Positions 35,231 through 46,440 of a stretch of DNA of 64,000 bases are shown here, one piece after another; within the stretch, counting starts at the first letter, position 1, and each line of letters starts with the position of its first letter. The stretch comes from Bubalus kerabau (taxonomy: Eukaryota; Chordata; Mammalia; Artiodactyla; Bovidae). The position numbers and the translations under genes were made by a program. The notes under the pieces are model-generated. The model was not told the DNA's origin. It saw nothing but the letters and a program-made list of their open reading frames with translations, and searched no databases. The stretch is taken from positions 6,832,501 through 6,896,500 of the forward strand of contig NC_073624.1 of assembly GCF_029407905.1 (NCBI RefSeq), read 5' to 3'.

Positions 35231-35362
35231 ATGAGAAATCCCCCCCGCCGCGGCTCTCGGTTACTTCCTTTGGGTTCTTTTTCTTCCACCTTCATTTGTT
35301 TCAGCCGTACTTCTTATTCTTACAAATTGCACGGTAATTCCTCCACAGTAAAGCCCCAAGAC

Positions 35363-35487
35363 TAATGGACAGCACAGGGAATACAGCTGGTGCTTTGTAA
35401 TAACTCTGAAAGGAGTGTAACCTTTAAAAACTATGAGTCACTGTGTTGTATACCTGTAACTTATACAGTAAGTACATCAATAATAAT
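35363..35487 (+). mobile_element. L1 3' end, sense, with target-site duplication, carrying AATAAA
   Basis: taatggacagcacagggaat through gagtcactgtgttgtatacc to catcaataataataa is the 3' terminus of an artiodactyl-type L1 in sense orientation. Direct repeats aaagccccaagac (35350-35362) and aaagcccctagac (35488-35500, one mismatch) flank it. AATAAA lies at 35485-35490. No long A-tail remains. Confidence 0.8.
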
Positions 35488-35500
35488 AAAGCCCCTAGAC

Positions 35501-36676
35501 CCAAATGATGGACAGAAAATGAAGTAATTTAGACATTTGTTTAGCTTTTATTTTTATCAGTAATTTGTGTTCACAGGTTATACAGGGTCATATTAGTCTC
35601 CTCCGGCTCATTAAAACAAACGTCAGTGCTTTACCCCTTCTCAAACCTGTCCTCTGCCAGTTTCCTCTGTTTCTGAACAAAATAAGCTTTTACTGCTGTT
35701 TGAATTATCTGTGGATCTTTTCTTTCATTTTTCAACATCTGTCTCTGTAATATTGATGAAATTAATACTGTGGTTATAACTTCTTTCTTTTAAAACTTTT
35801 TACTTCCCTAGAATTACTCATTCATGTTTTTATTTGCTTTTTATTTTCTTGGACCACACGTTTCCAATGCAGACTTTCCAAGGGGGTTTTTGTTCTTCGG
35901 GTCTGTTTTTCTGGGGCATTCTTCATCGTCGTCATCATCTACTTCTTTCCTCTGTTGAATGCTGTTTTCTTACCCATGTCTTCACCGTACTTGATCTGGG
36001 CCACATTTAATGGTGTGCATCATGCTTTAGCATTTTCATGAGAAAAAGGATGCCTGGGAGGCAGTATGTTGAGATTGTGTGAATCCGGATGTCTTTTTTC
36101 CATCTTCTTGTTTAACAGAAGGTTGCTTGGGTATAGAGTCTAGTTGCCTCTCACTGTCTTAGAATCGTGCTTCCTGACCTGTTCTCTGGTCCCTAGAGGA
36201 GGTTACAGTTGACTGGAACTGCTCTCATGTTCAGGGCTTAATTTTGCCTTGAGTCTTTCTCCTCTGAAAGTCTGAGGATCTTCTCATTTCCCTAGAGTTC
36301 TGAAATCTCAAACGATAGGCCTTTGTTGGCCTTTTCATGTACTGGGTGGGTGGCTGCTATGAGATCTTGCCATCTGTAACTCATAGCTGTTAGATCAGGA
36401 AGATTGTCAGGTGTTACTTCTTTGATAACTTCCTGTTTTCTCTATTCTCTCCTTCTGCTGGAATTCTTATTAATTAGGAATGTACCTCCTGGCTTAACCT
36501 TCCAGCTTTGTCTTCTCTTTCTCGTTCTGTGTTCTAGCTCCTTTTGTTCTGATTTCTCCATGCTTTCTTCATCTGATCAACCCTTATTTATCTTCATTTC
36601 TGATATTTTCAACAACTTTTTTCTTCTCTGACTATTTCTCTGAGGGGACAGTTACCTGGTTAAATTGGGGTAAGTA
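35501..36676. other. Intronic stretch without recognised features
   Basis: AT- and T-rich throughout. It resembles decayed repeat in places (36400-36640), but no family can be named. Confidence 0.4.
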
Positions 36677-36684
36677 AGGGACCT

Positions 36685-36947
36685 GCTGCTGCTGCTACTA
36701 AGTTCCTTCAGTCGTGTCCAACTCTGTGCGACCCCATAGACGGCAGCCCACCAGGCTCCCCCATCCCTGGGATTCTCCAGGCAAGAATACTGGAGCGGGT
36801 TGCCATTTCCTCCTCCAATGCATGAAAGTGAAAAGTGAAAGGGAAGTCGCTCAGTCATGTCTGACTGTTAGCGACCCCATGGACTGCAGCCTACCAGGCT
36901 CCTCCGTCCATGGGATTTTCCAGGCAAGAGTACTGGAGTGGGGTGCC
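36685..36947 (-). mobile_element. Bov-A2 SINE, antisense, 8-bp target-site duplication
   Basis: A CTG-rich start (the AGC tail in reverse) and two Bov-A monomers, with direct repeats agggacct at 36677-36684 and 36948-36955. Confidence 0.93.
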
Positions 36948-37439
36948 AGGGACCTAGTTCCTCATAAAAACTTGGAGCGAATGCTCTGATTTCCAGCCCT
37001 GTCTCACACCCCCACTTTCTGAGTGTTGCAGTTCCCAGGCTCCAGGCCGCGAGGTGACTGGCTTTCAGCGGCTCCCCTCCTGCACGCGTTTTCTGCTTGC
37101 TTTCCGTCAGCTGAAGCGCTTGTTCTGTCTGTTCTGGTTCTGGTTTTTAGAATTTGGACATCTCCTGTGTGTTGTTTCCCTGCCCTTTCTTCATGTCCTC
37201 ATTAATTTGTCTATTCCATTGATAAGTTTATTCCTTTTTTTGTGTGTGTGGAAAGGAAACAGATGTGTACATGTTTGTTTAGTCTGTGATGTATAGTCAG
37301 ATGAGAGATTTTTGTGTTGATTTATATTTAAAACATACTTGACACAGGTACTGATGACTTTCAGTCATACGTAGTAAGTGTTTTATCAGCCAAGATCATA
37401 GTATTCTTGGACACTTTATACTGTCCTCTCCCTCCCCAC

Positions 37440-37530
37440 TACGTCTTCCCCACAAAGCTCTGTTTAATCACTGCATTATCCCCAGAATTTATAACAGTGT
37501 CTGAGAGAAAGGAAGTACTTGTAAACTATA
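37440..37530 (+). mobile_element. Possible L2 3' end, sense
   Basis: tatccccagaatttataaca followed by gtgtctgagagaaaggaagt and acttg resembles the L2 tail. Short and diverged. Confidence 0.4.
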
Positions 37531-37734
37531 GTCAAGGATGTAATCAGTGTGAAATTTACATATATTTTAGATGAGAACATTCTAATTCTGCCTCACAAGG
37601 GTCTCGCCTTCCCCTCTTAGACCTTTGCCCTATCCCTTTACTTCCTTGCAGGAATTTTCCTCCCCTTCCCCTCTCCACCATCAGTGTCACTCCCAAACGC
37701 CGAGTTTGAAGTAGATTTGCTTCCTAGACATGCA

Positions 37735-37862
37735 GCTTTTTTTTTTTTTCTGATCACACTGCTTGGCTTACAGGATCTCAGTTCCCTGCCCAGGGGTTGA
37801 ACCTGGGTCCTGGCAGTGAAAGCCCAGAATCCTAACCACTGGGACACCAGGGAACTCCCCCA
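37735..37862 (-). mobile_element. CHR-type SINE, antisense
   Basis: A poly-T run at 37738-37749, then ggatctcagttccctgccca, ggggttgaacctgggtcctg and cctaaccactgggacaccag, which is CHR SINE in reverse with its A-tail at the left. Confidence 0.87.
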
Positions 37863-37997
37863 CAGTGGCATTTGTGACAGTCCTGAAGGGACGTAACGTT
37901 TAAGAACCTTAAGTATTGGGTTGCCAGAAAGTTCTTATGGGTTTTCTTGTAACAAATTTTTTGGCCAAGTCAGTACAAAATTCTTTAGTTGGTTCTG

Positions 37998-39540
37998 AGA
38001 GCTCAGTTCAGTTCAGTTCAGTCGCTCAGTCATGTCTAACACTTTGCGACCCCATGAATCGCAGCACGCCAGGCCTCCCTGTCCATCACCAACTCCCGGA
38101 GTTCACTGAGACTCACGTCCATCGAGTCAGTGATGCCATCCAGCCATCTCATCCTCTGGCGTCCCCTTCTCCTCCTGCCCCCAATCCCTCCCAGCATCAG
38201 AGTCTTTTCCAATGAGTCAACTCTTCGCATGAGGTGGCCAAAGTACTGGAGTTTCAGCTTTAGCATCATTCCTTCCAAAGAAATCCCAGGGCTGATCTCC
38301 TTCAGAATGGACTGGTTGGATCTCCTTGCAGTCCAAGGGACTCTCAAGAGTCTTCTCCAACACCACAGTTGAAAAGCATCAATTCTTCGGCCCTCAGCCT
38401 CCTTCACAGTCCAACTCTCACATCCATACGTGACCACAGGAAAAACCATAGCCTTGACTAGACGAACCTTTGTTGGCAAAGTAATGTCTCTGGTTTTGAA
38501 TATGCTATCTAGGTTGGTCATAACTTTCCTTCCAAGGAATAAGCATCTTTTAATTTCATGGCTGCAGTCACCATCTGCAGTGATTTTGGAGCCCACAAAA
38601 AATAAAGTCTGACCCTGTTTCCACTGTTTCCCCATCTATTTCCCATGAAGTGATGGGACTGAATGCCATGATCTTCGTTTTCTGAATGTTGAGCTTTAAG
38701 CCAACTTTTTCACTCTCCTCTTTCACTTTCATCAAGAGGCTTTATAGTTCCTCTTCGCTTTCTGCCATAAGGGTGGTGTCATCTGCATATCTGAGGTTAT
38801 TGAGATTTCTCCCGGCAATCTTGATTCCAGCTTGTGCTTCATCCAGCCCAGCATTTCTCATGATGTACTCTGCATAGAAGTTAAATAAGCAGGGTGACAA
38901 TATACAGCCTTGACGTACTCCTTTTCCTATTTGGAACCAGTCTGTTGTTCCATGTCCAGTTCTAACTGTTGCTTCCTGACCTGCATACAGATTTCTCAAG
39001 AGGCAGGTCAGGTGGTCTGGTATTCCCATCTCTTAATGCTCAAAATTCTCCAAGCCAGGCTTCAGCAATATGTGAACCGTGAACTTCCTGATGTTCAAGC
39101 TGGTTTTAGAAAAGGCAGAGGAACCAGAGATCAAATTGCCAACATCCACTGGATCATGGAAAAGGCAAGAGAGTTCCAGAAAAACATCTATTTCTGCTTT
39201 ATTGACTATGCCAAAGCCTTTGACTGTGTGAATCGTGATTTTCTTGGTCATGAAGATCTTTTTTGTACAGTTCTTCTGTGTATTCTTGCCATCTCTTCTT
39301 AATATCTTCTGCTTCTGTTAGGTCCATACCTTTTCTGTCCTTTATCGAGCCCATCTTTGCATGAAATGTTCCCTTGGTATCTCTAATTTTCTTGAAGAGA
39401 TCTCTCGTCTTTCCCATTCTATTGTTTTCCTCTATTTCTTTGCATTGATCGCTGAAGAAGGCTTTCTTATCTCTTCTTGCTATTCTTTGGAACTCTGCAT
39501 TTAGATGCTTATATCTTTCCTTTTCTCCTTTGCTTTTCGT
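37998..39540 (-). mobile_element. BovB LINE, antisense, with an inverted middle segment and a deletion
   Basis: The element reads antisense from its TTCAG-repeat tail at 37998 to 39034. It then reads sense from about 39035 to 39229 (motifs QARLQQYVNRELPDVQAGF and FIDYAKAFDCV on + strand), then antisense again to 39540. The outer parts include YADD at about 38790 on the minus strand. The segment between the flanking parts in a normal BovB is the one inverted, and about 300 bp next to it are missing. It cannot code for a working enzyme. Confidence 0.93.
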
Positions 39541-41389
39541 GACCTCTTAATCATCATCTTGCCCAGTTGATGGCCAGCTTTCCTCTGAAGCTTATAGTAT
39601 TTGGTGGGCTGGTTTGTTGTTAGTTTTTGGTGTGTGTTCCTGTCCAGTGATGGCCTGAATCCTAAATCAGCAGGCTAAATCCTTCTCAGCAGATCACTAG
39701 ATCCTCTGTCTCAATTCAAGCCTAGTTCACAGAAGGTCGAGATTACCCTACAGTGATGCGACCACCCTAAATCACAGCCCCTCCATCTTCAGGAGTGAGA
39801 AACTCCTAGTCAGGAATCCTGTCTTCTGAAAGGAACAGTTTAGTCTTCTACTTGTCAGCTTTGATCCCAAAATAAAATCTGGAACATTATAATTGAAACA
39901 AATACACTGAATGTAAGAAAGCAGCCTCTTTCTTTAACCCATCCCTCATATGGTTTAAATAACATGCAGCACATTAGGTAGAGAACATTGAAAGTAGTTT
40001 TTTATTTTTAAAATATTAATTGCAGCCTTAATTGTCTCAGTTGGGATGTTTCACTTAAAGGTAAAAGGCACGAAAACAGGTTTTTTTGACCCTACACTTC
40101 TCTTTACAGTAGAGACCCGAACTTAGACCTGGAGGTTCCATGGTGGTGCCATCAGGACTGCAGGTTCCGCTGTCGTCTTTAGTAACAGGTTTCATAACAG
40201 TTGGCCTACTTTTGTTTTTTAAAATTGAGATGTAATTGACATGTTGAACGTTATATTACTTTCATGACCAATCTCTTAAATAAATCTCATACTGCCGCTT
40301 TATCTTCTTGTATTGTACTCACTCACTCTACCAGTGCCCTTTAAGAATATTACATTTCTCTTCCCTTGACCCCATTCTGTATTTTCCATCCCTCTTTTAG
40401 AACAGAGAGCTAGCTTGGTATATGGAATTTAGGTTTTCAATACGCTGCACGTCTGTGTTATTTCACAAGCCTCCCAGTGAGATAGGGGGAGAGAAGACAC
40501 AGTCCGTTACGCTCAGAATGCAGGCTGGCTTGGCTTCAGTGACACATGCCTAGGAAGTGCTGTCCCCAGTGATGTGTTGGTTTTTAACTGTTTTAAAAAG
40601 TTATGCTTCTTGGCTCTTGGAACTGATGTTCCACTATGACTGCGAGATCCTTTTCAGTTTTATTTGTCTAGCTTTTTTGCTCCGTAATGTGCTTGAGAAC
40701 AAATTAAAGTGACACTGACTTGACTTCCTTTTTTTAGTCTGATGGACGCTGTTTCAGTCTGTCGGGTCACTTTGGGCCCAGTTTCCCCTCAGGTTCAGCA
40801 GCACCTTCAGCTCCGGTCTGCTCGGCGTGTCCTCAGTCCCGCCATGTGAGATGAGGCCACGTGTATTTGACTAAAGACCCATTTTGGCCCGGGTATTTAT
40901 CAGGTGTTTTGACAAGTGTGATATTTTCGCAAAATAATACAAAGTCTTCGAAACACACTAGTTCCTCTCCCTGTAAGCCTCTCTAACCTGAAAACAGCTG
41001 AAAGCTATAGAACATTCCTGTACAAACGGCTTTCGCTCTCTTTACATTTCTGAGTGTCTGTAAGTAAATAAGGGGCAGTAACAATTGCCCTCTTACATCT
41101 AACAGGCTAACATCCCCCTTAATTTACTTTAAACTGTGACAAAAAACATAATTTGACAAGTGTAAAAGTACTAATGCATTGATTACCTTGAACAAGTGAC
41201 TGCATGTTAAAATGTCAAAAACGGGTTGGTTACTTTCTCCTGTTATCCCTAAAATAAAGACATTCTCCCGCATTCTCCCTGAATCCCATCTGTGTGCTCC
41301 GTAAGCCAGCAGCCTCGCAAGGGCGCAGCCACCAGCGCGGGGCCTCCTGAGCCGTCCTTTGACTCCTGGCCTCTACCCTCGGCTCCAGC
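39541..41389. other. Intronic stretch without recognised genes
   Basis: AT-rich. A phrase near 40220-40260 (aaaattgagatgtaattgac) looks like a scrap of antisense L1. Otherwise nothing can be named. Confidence 0.4.
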
Positions 41390-41545
41390 CTCCTGCCTCC
41401 CCTATGACTGTGCCTGCCGTTGCCCCTGCCCTGCCCCGCACGCTGCTCTCCGTCCCCCTCATCCCTGCATTATTCTCTGTCCTCCTCCTCCTCTTCTGTC
41501 TTCCTCACACACCACCACCCCCAGCCCCCAGCCCCCACAGCTGGC
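41390..41545 (+). repeat. Pyrimidine-rich C/T tract
   Basis: A strongly C/T-biased stretch including CTCCTCCTCCTCTTCTGTC and CCACCACCCCCAGCCCCCAG, ending in CCCCCACAG at 41541. It resembles a strong acceptor tract, but I see no coding exon after it. Confidence 0.6.
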
Positions 41546-44534
41546 ACAGCCTGTCCGTGGTAACATTAAGGCACCAAGGTTTGTTCATCTCTCTGTGGCT
41601 ATGTTATCACGCAGCGGAAGGTTGTGTAATTATCTTATTTCCTATTCTTCTTAACATTTTATCCGTGTGATAGATTTCTATTTTTCTATTCCTACATAAT
41701 GGCCTTGAGACCAAACCTCCAGAGAAAGGGTTAATTTTCTTTCAGAATTTGGCTTTTCTGAATTCTAGGGACTCTCCTGTGAAACTTGGAAGTTTTTAAT
41801 CTTATTGCTTATATTACCTTACACATTGGAAGAGTTTTCCTACGGTCTGGTTCTTTATTTCTTTTAGGGGTGGAGGGATGATGAGAGAAGTTTTACCCCT
41901 GATTTTTAAATAAAACTTATAAGGCTCAGACTATTCTTTGAAAATGCTAAAGGACCATAAATAAGAATATTGACAGGTCACTGTATATTAGGCCGAATAA
42001 TTCATCCCTGAGAGGTTAAACTAGGTATATTGTTAATGTTAAAGAGCTCACAGGATCAAATAGCACATAAAAGTTAAGTATTCATTTCAGTTCAGCACGT
42101 GTCCGAGTCCATGTTAGAAAACCAAGAGTCTGACGTTAGGGTGAGCTGAGGACCTCTGTCCCTCGCAGGTGAGGGGCTCTCGGCCCGGCCCCAGGGCTGG
42201 GGTGCAAACAGAAGCACATGCAGGGGCTCCTGGCCTCAGGGAGGCCTGTGTGCTTCCTGCAGAAAGCGGTGCGGTGCCCCACACAACTCCTGCACGACGG
42301 AGGTGCGGCGTCCGCGCCCCCAGCCCTGCCCTCCCCACGCCAAGGCCAGTTTCACAGGACCCTGAAGGTCACAGGTGCAGGCCAGTTTCTTCCCATCTTC
42401 CCATGTATTGGAAAGAAGTCTGAGAAGGGAAAATCCAGTCAGCTTACTGGTTGCCCCCAAAGACCCTCCTCCCCTTCCTGCCTTCGCCATGTGGCTCAGC
42501 CACCGTGCGTGCGCGTGTGTGTTGAGGGCTGTGTGGAGGGGGCTAGGTCAGCCCTGGAATCACGTTGCTTCTGGGGAATTTCCTAGCTGGTCACTTGCTC
42601 AAGCCACTGACCTCTGTACTTGACTTTCCTCACCTGTGAAATATGGAAGCAGACGGCACCTGCCGTAAATCAGTTTGAGCGTGAAACAAGGTGCTCTTTG
42701 GAGAGTGCCTGGAGAAGGGCTCGGCCTGTGCCGTGGGCTGGGGTCTGCCCTCGAGCGGCATTCTCGCGTGTTGTTTTGGCGGAGATGTATTCCCGTTGTG
42801 AACTCACTCAGTGCTGGTTTGTATCGTTTCATCCTAGCACAATTGGTGGTTCGTCCCGGCAGTGTCCAGAACATATCCTCCTGGATAGCAAAGTGGCCCC
42901 GCACATAAAACAAACAGTTTCTCCTCATTTTTATTACTCTTGTGGGAGGCTCTCGTTTGAGGGGAGCAAAGATTCTGGTATGTAAGGTGCAGTATTAATT
43001 ACTGTCTCATGAAATAGCTTTAGCCCACATGAACACCCTCAGGAGTTAGACTCCTCAAAGGAGAGGAACAGAAGGAAGAGAATAAAATCTGCCTGCACAC
43101 TAAGTAAAAGCATTAATATTCTTGTGAGTTGGTCAGTGTTGATAGTGATTACCTAAGGCCACGTAAAGAGTCTACCTAGTAATAAGGTTCTTTGAATAAG
43201 CATTTTTGACAGGTCAGCCCTATAAACAGAGATGCAAAATAATTCATGGAATGATTTGGGACAGCCACACTCCGTCTCCCACCAAAAATAGTTAATATGT
43301 GTCTTGTATATGGATGGCAGAGGCCTCTGTCGTAGCCTTTAATTTATGGGCAACGCAAAACCACTGACAGTTTCTAAGCGTGTGTCATATGATCAGGTGT
43401 GTGTTGTATGAAAGAGATTCAGGAAGGACATGGGGAGAGATGAGCAAGCTGACCAGGTGAGAGGCTGTGGCTTTAATTTATACAGGAGATGGTAAGGGCT
43501 GAAGAAGGGGTGGTGAAGGAATCAAAGGAGTGGGCATATGCTAACAACGTTTTAGAATTTAAAGTTCATAGCATCTAGAAACTGACTAGCCTGGCAGGTA
43601 AGAGACAGTGACCTCAGTGGGCGTGTGAGTGTGAGCAGGGCAGCAACCACAGAGAGGCTGAGAAAGAGAAGGGCGGTCTGATGCAGACCGAAGATACTGG
43701 TACGAAAGCAGTTCACAGGAGTCAGCACTCTAGGCCTCTTTAATAAAGACTTGTTGATTGTATTTAGCTTTTTGAATTAATATGAAAACTAGGAAACTTT
43801 TAAATCTAAGTTGCAAGAAAGTGGAGGGGAAATAGGAAATCATGAGATCTGTGTCATTTTTTAAAAGTCTCATGTAGCGAACCCTGAAAAGGAGTCAAAG
43901 AAAGAAATTAAGCTTATCATTGTAATCATTGCCTAAGATATGATTGCGGAGGGATGGGGTGGGGCAGAAGGGGAAATTTGCTGGTTTTGGTTTTTGAATA
44001 ATTTTTTCCGAGATACTGACATAATGGACAGCACAGTGGAATACCGAATTGCATATAGTTACGGTGAGAAAGGGCTGGCTGATAGATGGGTCTGAAAAAG
44101 GCTCTGTGGTGCACGGAGGCACCCGTATTCTCAGGGTTCCAGGATGTAGCTTAAGCCTTCTGTATTGAATTGAGACTAGACAGAGTGCATGCACCTTACC
44201 AGATGGTCTGTTGGGCTCCGAGGCTCTGTCCACGGACGGACACTTGCCCTTTGAGGGTCTGAGGCAGCTGCACTCACAGGAGACATGGAGGAGGGCAGCC
44301 GGAGAGAGAACCGGGCAGACTGGCCTCGGGGCCTGGAGGAGGCACCTGGCAGGGTCCCTGGGGTCGAAGTTCCCAGCCTTACTCCCCTGTTGTGCACGTA
44401 TGAAATACCATTTATAAAGGTGTTACTTATCTACATAAAGGTAAATAATAGCAGTGTTACTGTTTGTTGTTTTAATGTGCTGTAATTTCTGCAAGTGTTC
44501 TTGTTGGACATTGAGGTTTCTGGTTAGTTTACTG
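41546..44534. other. Intronic stretch, GC-rich at 42100-42760
   Basis: A MIR-like 3' half (cactgacctctgtacttgac, ttcctcacctgtgaaatatg) lies at about 42580-42660 on the + strand. The GC-rich patch 42160-42330 has some CpG but no gene I can recognise. The remainder has nothing to name. Confidence 0.4.
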
Positions 44535-44539
44535 TCTGT

Positions 44540-44615
44540 ATTCTTCAGTCGCTGAGTCCTGTCTGTCTCTTTGTGACCCCATGTGCTGCAGCATGCCAGG
44601 CTCCTCTGTTATGCA
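44540..44615 (-). mobile_element. Bov-A SINE fragment, antisense
   Basis: cttcagtcgctgagtcctgt, tctttgtgaccccatgtgct and gccaggctcctctgtt are from one Bov-A monomer in reverse. Confidence 0.75.
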
Positions 44616-45524
44616 AACAGATGAGTATACATTTCTATTCATAGAGTTTTATTTAGGGGAAATTTTTAAGATGTCCACTACTGAATCAAAAAGTGGCCAT
44701 TTTATGGTTTTTGATAGGCATCATCTTGTGGTCTAACTGAAGAGGATCATACCAAACTGCTCATCCATGTGAGTGTATGTTTCACTACAGTCTCATGACA
44801 TTGGATATTTAAAATTTTTAAATTTATTCTTTTTAATTTTATTTCTTGTATTGGTGGTATGGCTGTTTCCTGCTTTAAAGCTTTATGCCTGATGATCATT
44901 AATTTAGAACTTTAAAGTTTCTCCTCAGGGTGGTGCCTTTTTTCTGTGCATCTTTTCCCCAGTCTGAATAACTTTGGTTACCTGGAATTGTCAGATGTGT
45001 GAAAGCCCTTTCTTCAGGAGCGCCACCTGAGTGAGGCATTAGGAGGGCTCTTAGATGGTTTTCTCAACTATAAATAGGAAGATGACCGAGGGCTGTTGGG
45101 GTGAAATTAACTTCGCTGGAGATCAGGTAGCTTCCTTGGTGGGTTCCAGACTATTCCTAGAGGCTTTTGAGTTGTGGTTTTTAGACAAAACAAGTACTGT
45201 GGGCTGATGTCAGTCCTAGGAGGTGTCGCCCCGCATCATTTTAGTAAAGATGTGTTCCTGTCATTAAGCTTATTGGGTAGAAGTCAGCCTGAAGAGAAAA
45301 TTCCCAGGAAGCCAGGCAGTCTGTATATGCTTACAGCTGACACGAGATGTGAATATATCCACAGCACACTGCTGTGAAGTAATGCGCTCGCGGGAACGGA
45401 AGTAAGGAGCTGCCACAGAGCAGATGCCTGAGCCAGGGCCCGCAGAGTAGCAGACTTCGAGTCTGAAGTGGTGCATTCTGAGGGCAGTGACTGCAGCGAT
45501 GCCAGCCTTTCTGTCTTTTGGGGT
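44616..45524. other. Intronic stretch without recognised features
   Basis: AT-rich to 44900, then mixed composition. No gene or repeat named. Confidence 0.4.
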
Positions 45525-46041
45525 ATAGTTGATTTACGACATTGTGTTAGTTCCAGGTGTACAGCCAAGTGAATCCGTTACACACATACGTGTGTGTATA
45601 TAGTCCCTTTTTTAGAGTCTTTTCCCATATAGGTCATTACGGAACACTGAATAGAATTCCCTCTGCCACACAGTAGGTCCCCATTAGTTATCTGTTTTAT
45701 GTATAGCAGTGCGTGTATGTCGAACCCCATCTCTGGTGTATCTCCCTGGCTCACCCCTGGTAACCACGAGTTTCTTTCCTGCGTCTGTAACTCTGTTTCT
45801 GTTTTGTAGAGAAGTTTACTTGTACCTTTTTAGATTCTACTTATAAGCGATATCACACGATACCTGTCTTTCTCTGACTTACTTCAGTCAGTATGACAGT
45901 CTCTAGGTCCATCAGTGTTGCCGCAAATGGCATTACTTTGTTCTTTTTGTGGCTGAGTAATATTCCACTGTGTGTGTGAGTGTGTGTGTGTGTGTGTCGT
46001 CTTCTCCATCCATTCATCTGTTGATGGACACTTTGGTTGTC

Positions 46042-46076
<35 letters not shown>

Positions 46077-46440
46077 CGTCTTGTTGTAGACACTTTGGTT
46101 GTCTCCGTGTGTGTGTGTGTGTGACATCTTCTCCATCCATTCCTCTGTTGATGGACACTTTGGTTGTCTCCGTGTCTTGGCTGTTGTAAATCGCGCTGCT
46201 GTCAACATTGGGGTGCGTGTATCTTTCCGAGTTGCGGTCTTCTCTGAGTATGTGCCCAGGGATGGGATTGCTGAATCATATAGTCGCTCTGTTTTTAGTT
46301 TTTTAAGGAGCCTCCATCCTGTTCTCCAAAGTGGCAGCCCCAGTTCACATTCCCTCAGACAGTGTAGGAGGGTTACCTTTTCTCCTGTGACATCAACTTT
46401 GAAGGCATTTAATTTCTTCTCTGTTTCACTAAGCAGCTAG
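45525..46440 (-). mobile_element. L1 3' UTR, antisense, with expanded TG/minisatellite
   Basis: gtatagttgatttacgacat, ttagttccaggtgtacagcc, cacacagtaggtccccatta, ggctgagtaatattccactg and gaggagcctccatcctgttc-like phrases are artiodactyl L1 3' UTR in reverse. The unit around cactttggttgtctcc is present three times (46029, 46091, 46156), each preceded by a TG run. Confidence 0.85.
45969..46175. repeat. TG microsatellites embedded in a 62-65 bp tandem repeat
   Basis: TG runs at 45969-45997, 46045-46074 and 46107-46123 alternate with copies of cgtcttctccatccattc and cactttggttgtctccgtg. The middle copy is internally shortened. Confidence 0.88.

Noticed and set aside
45969..46175. CRISPR-like regular repeats
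   Set aside because: The repeat is a variable-length TG plus L1-derived tandem in a mammalian intron, not conserved repeats with unique spacers.
45853..46208. His/Thr-rich minus-strand frames
   Set aside because: They are translations of TG/CA microsatellite runs inside an L1 3' UTR.
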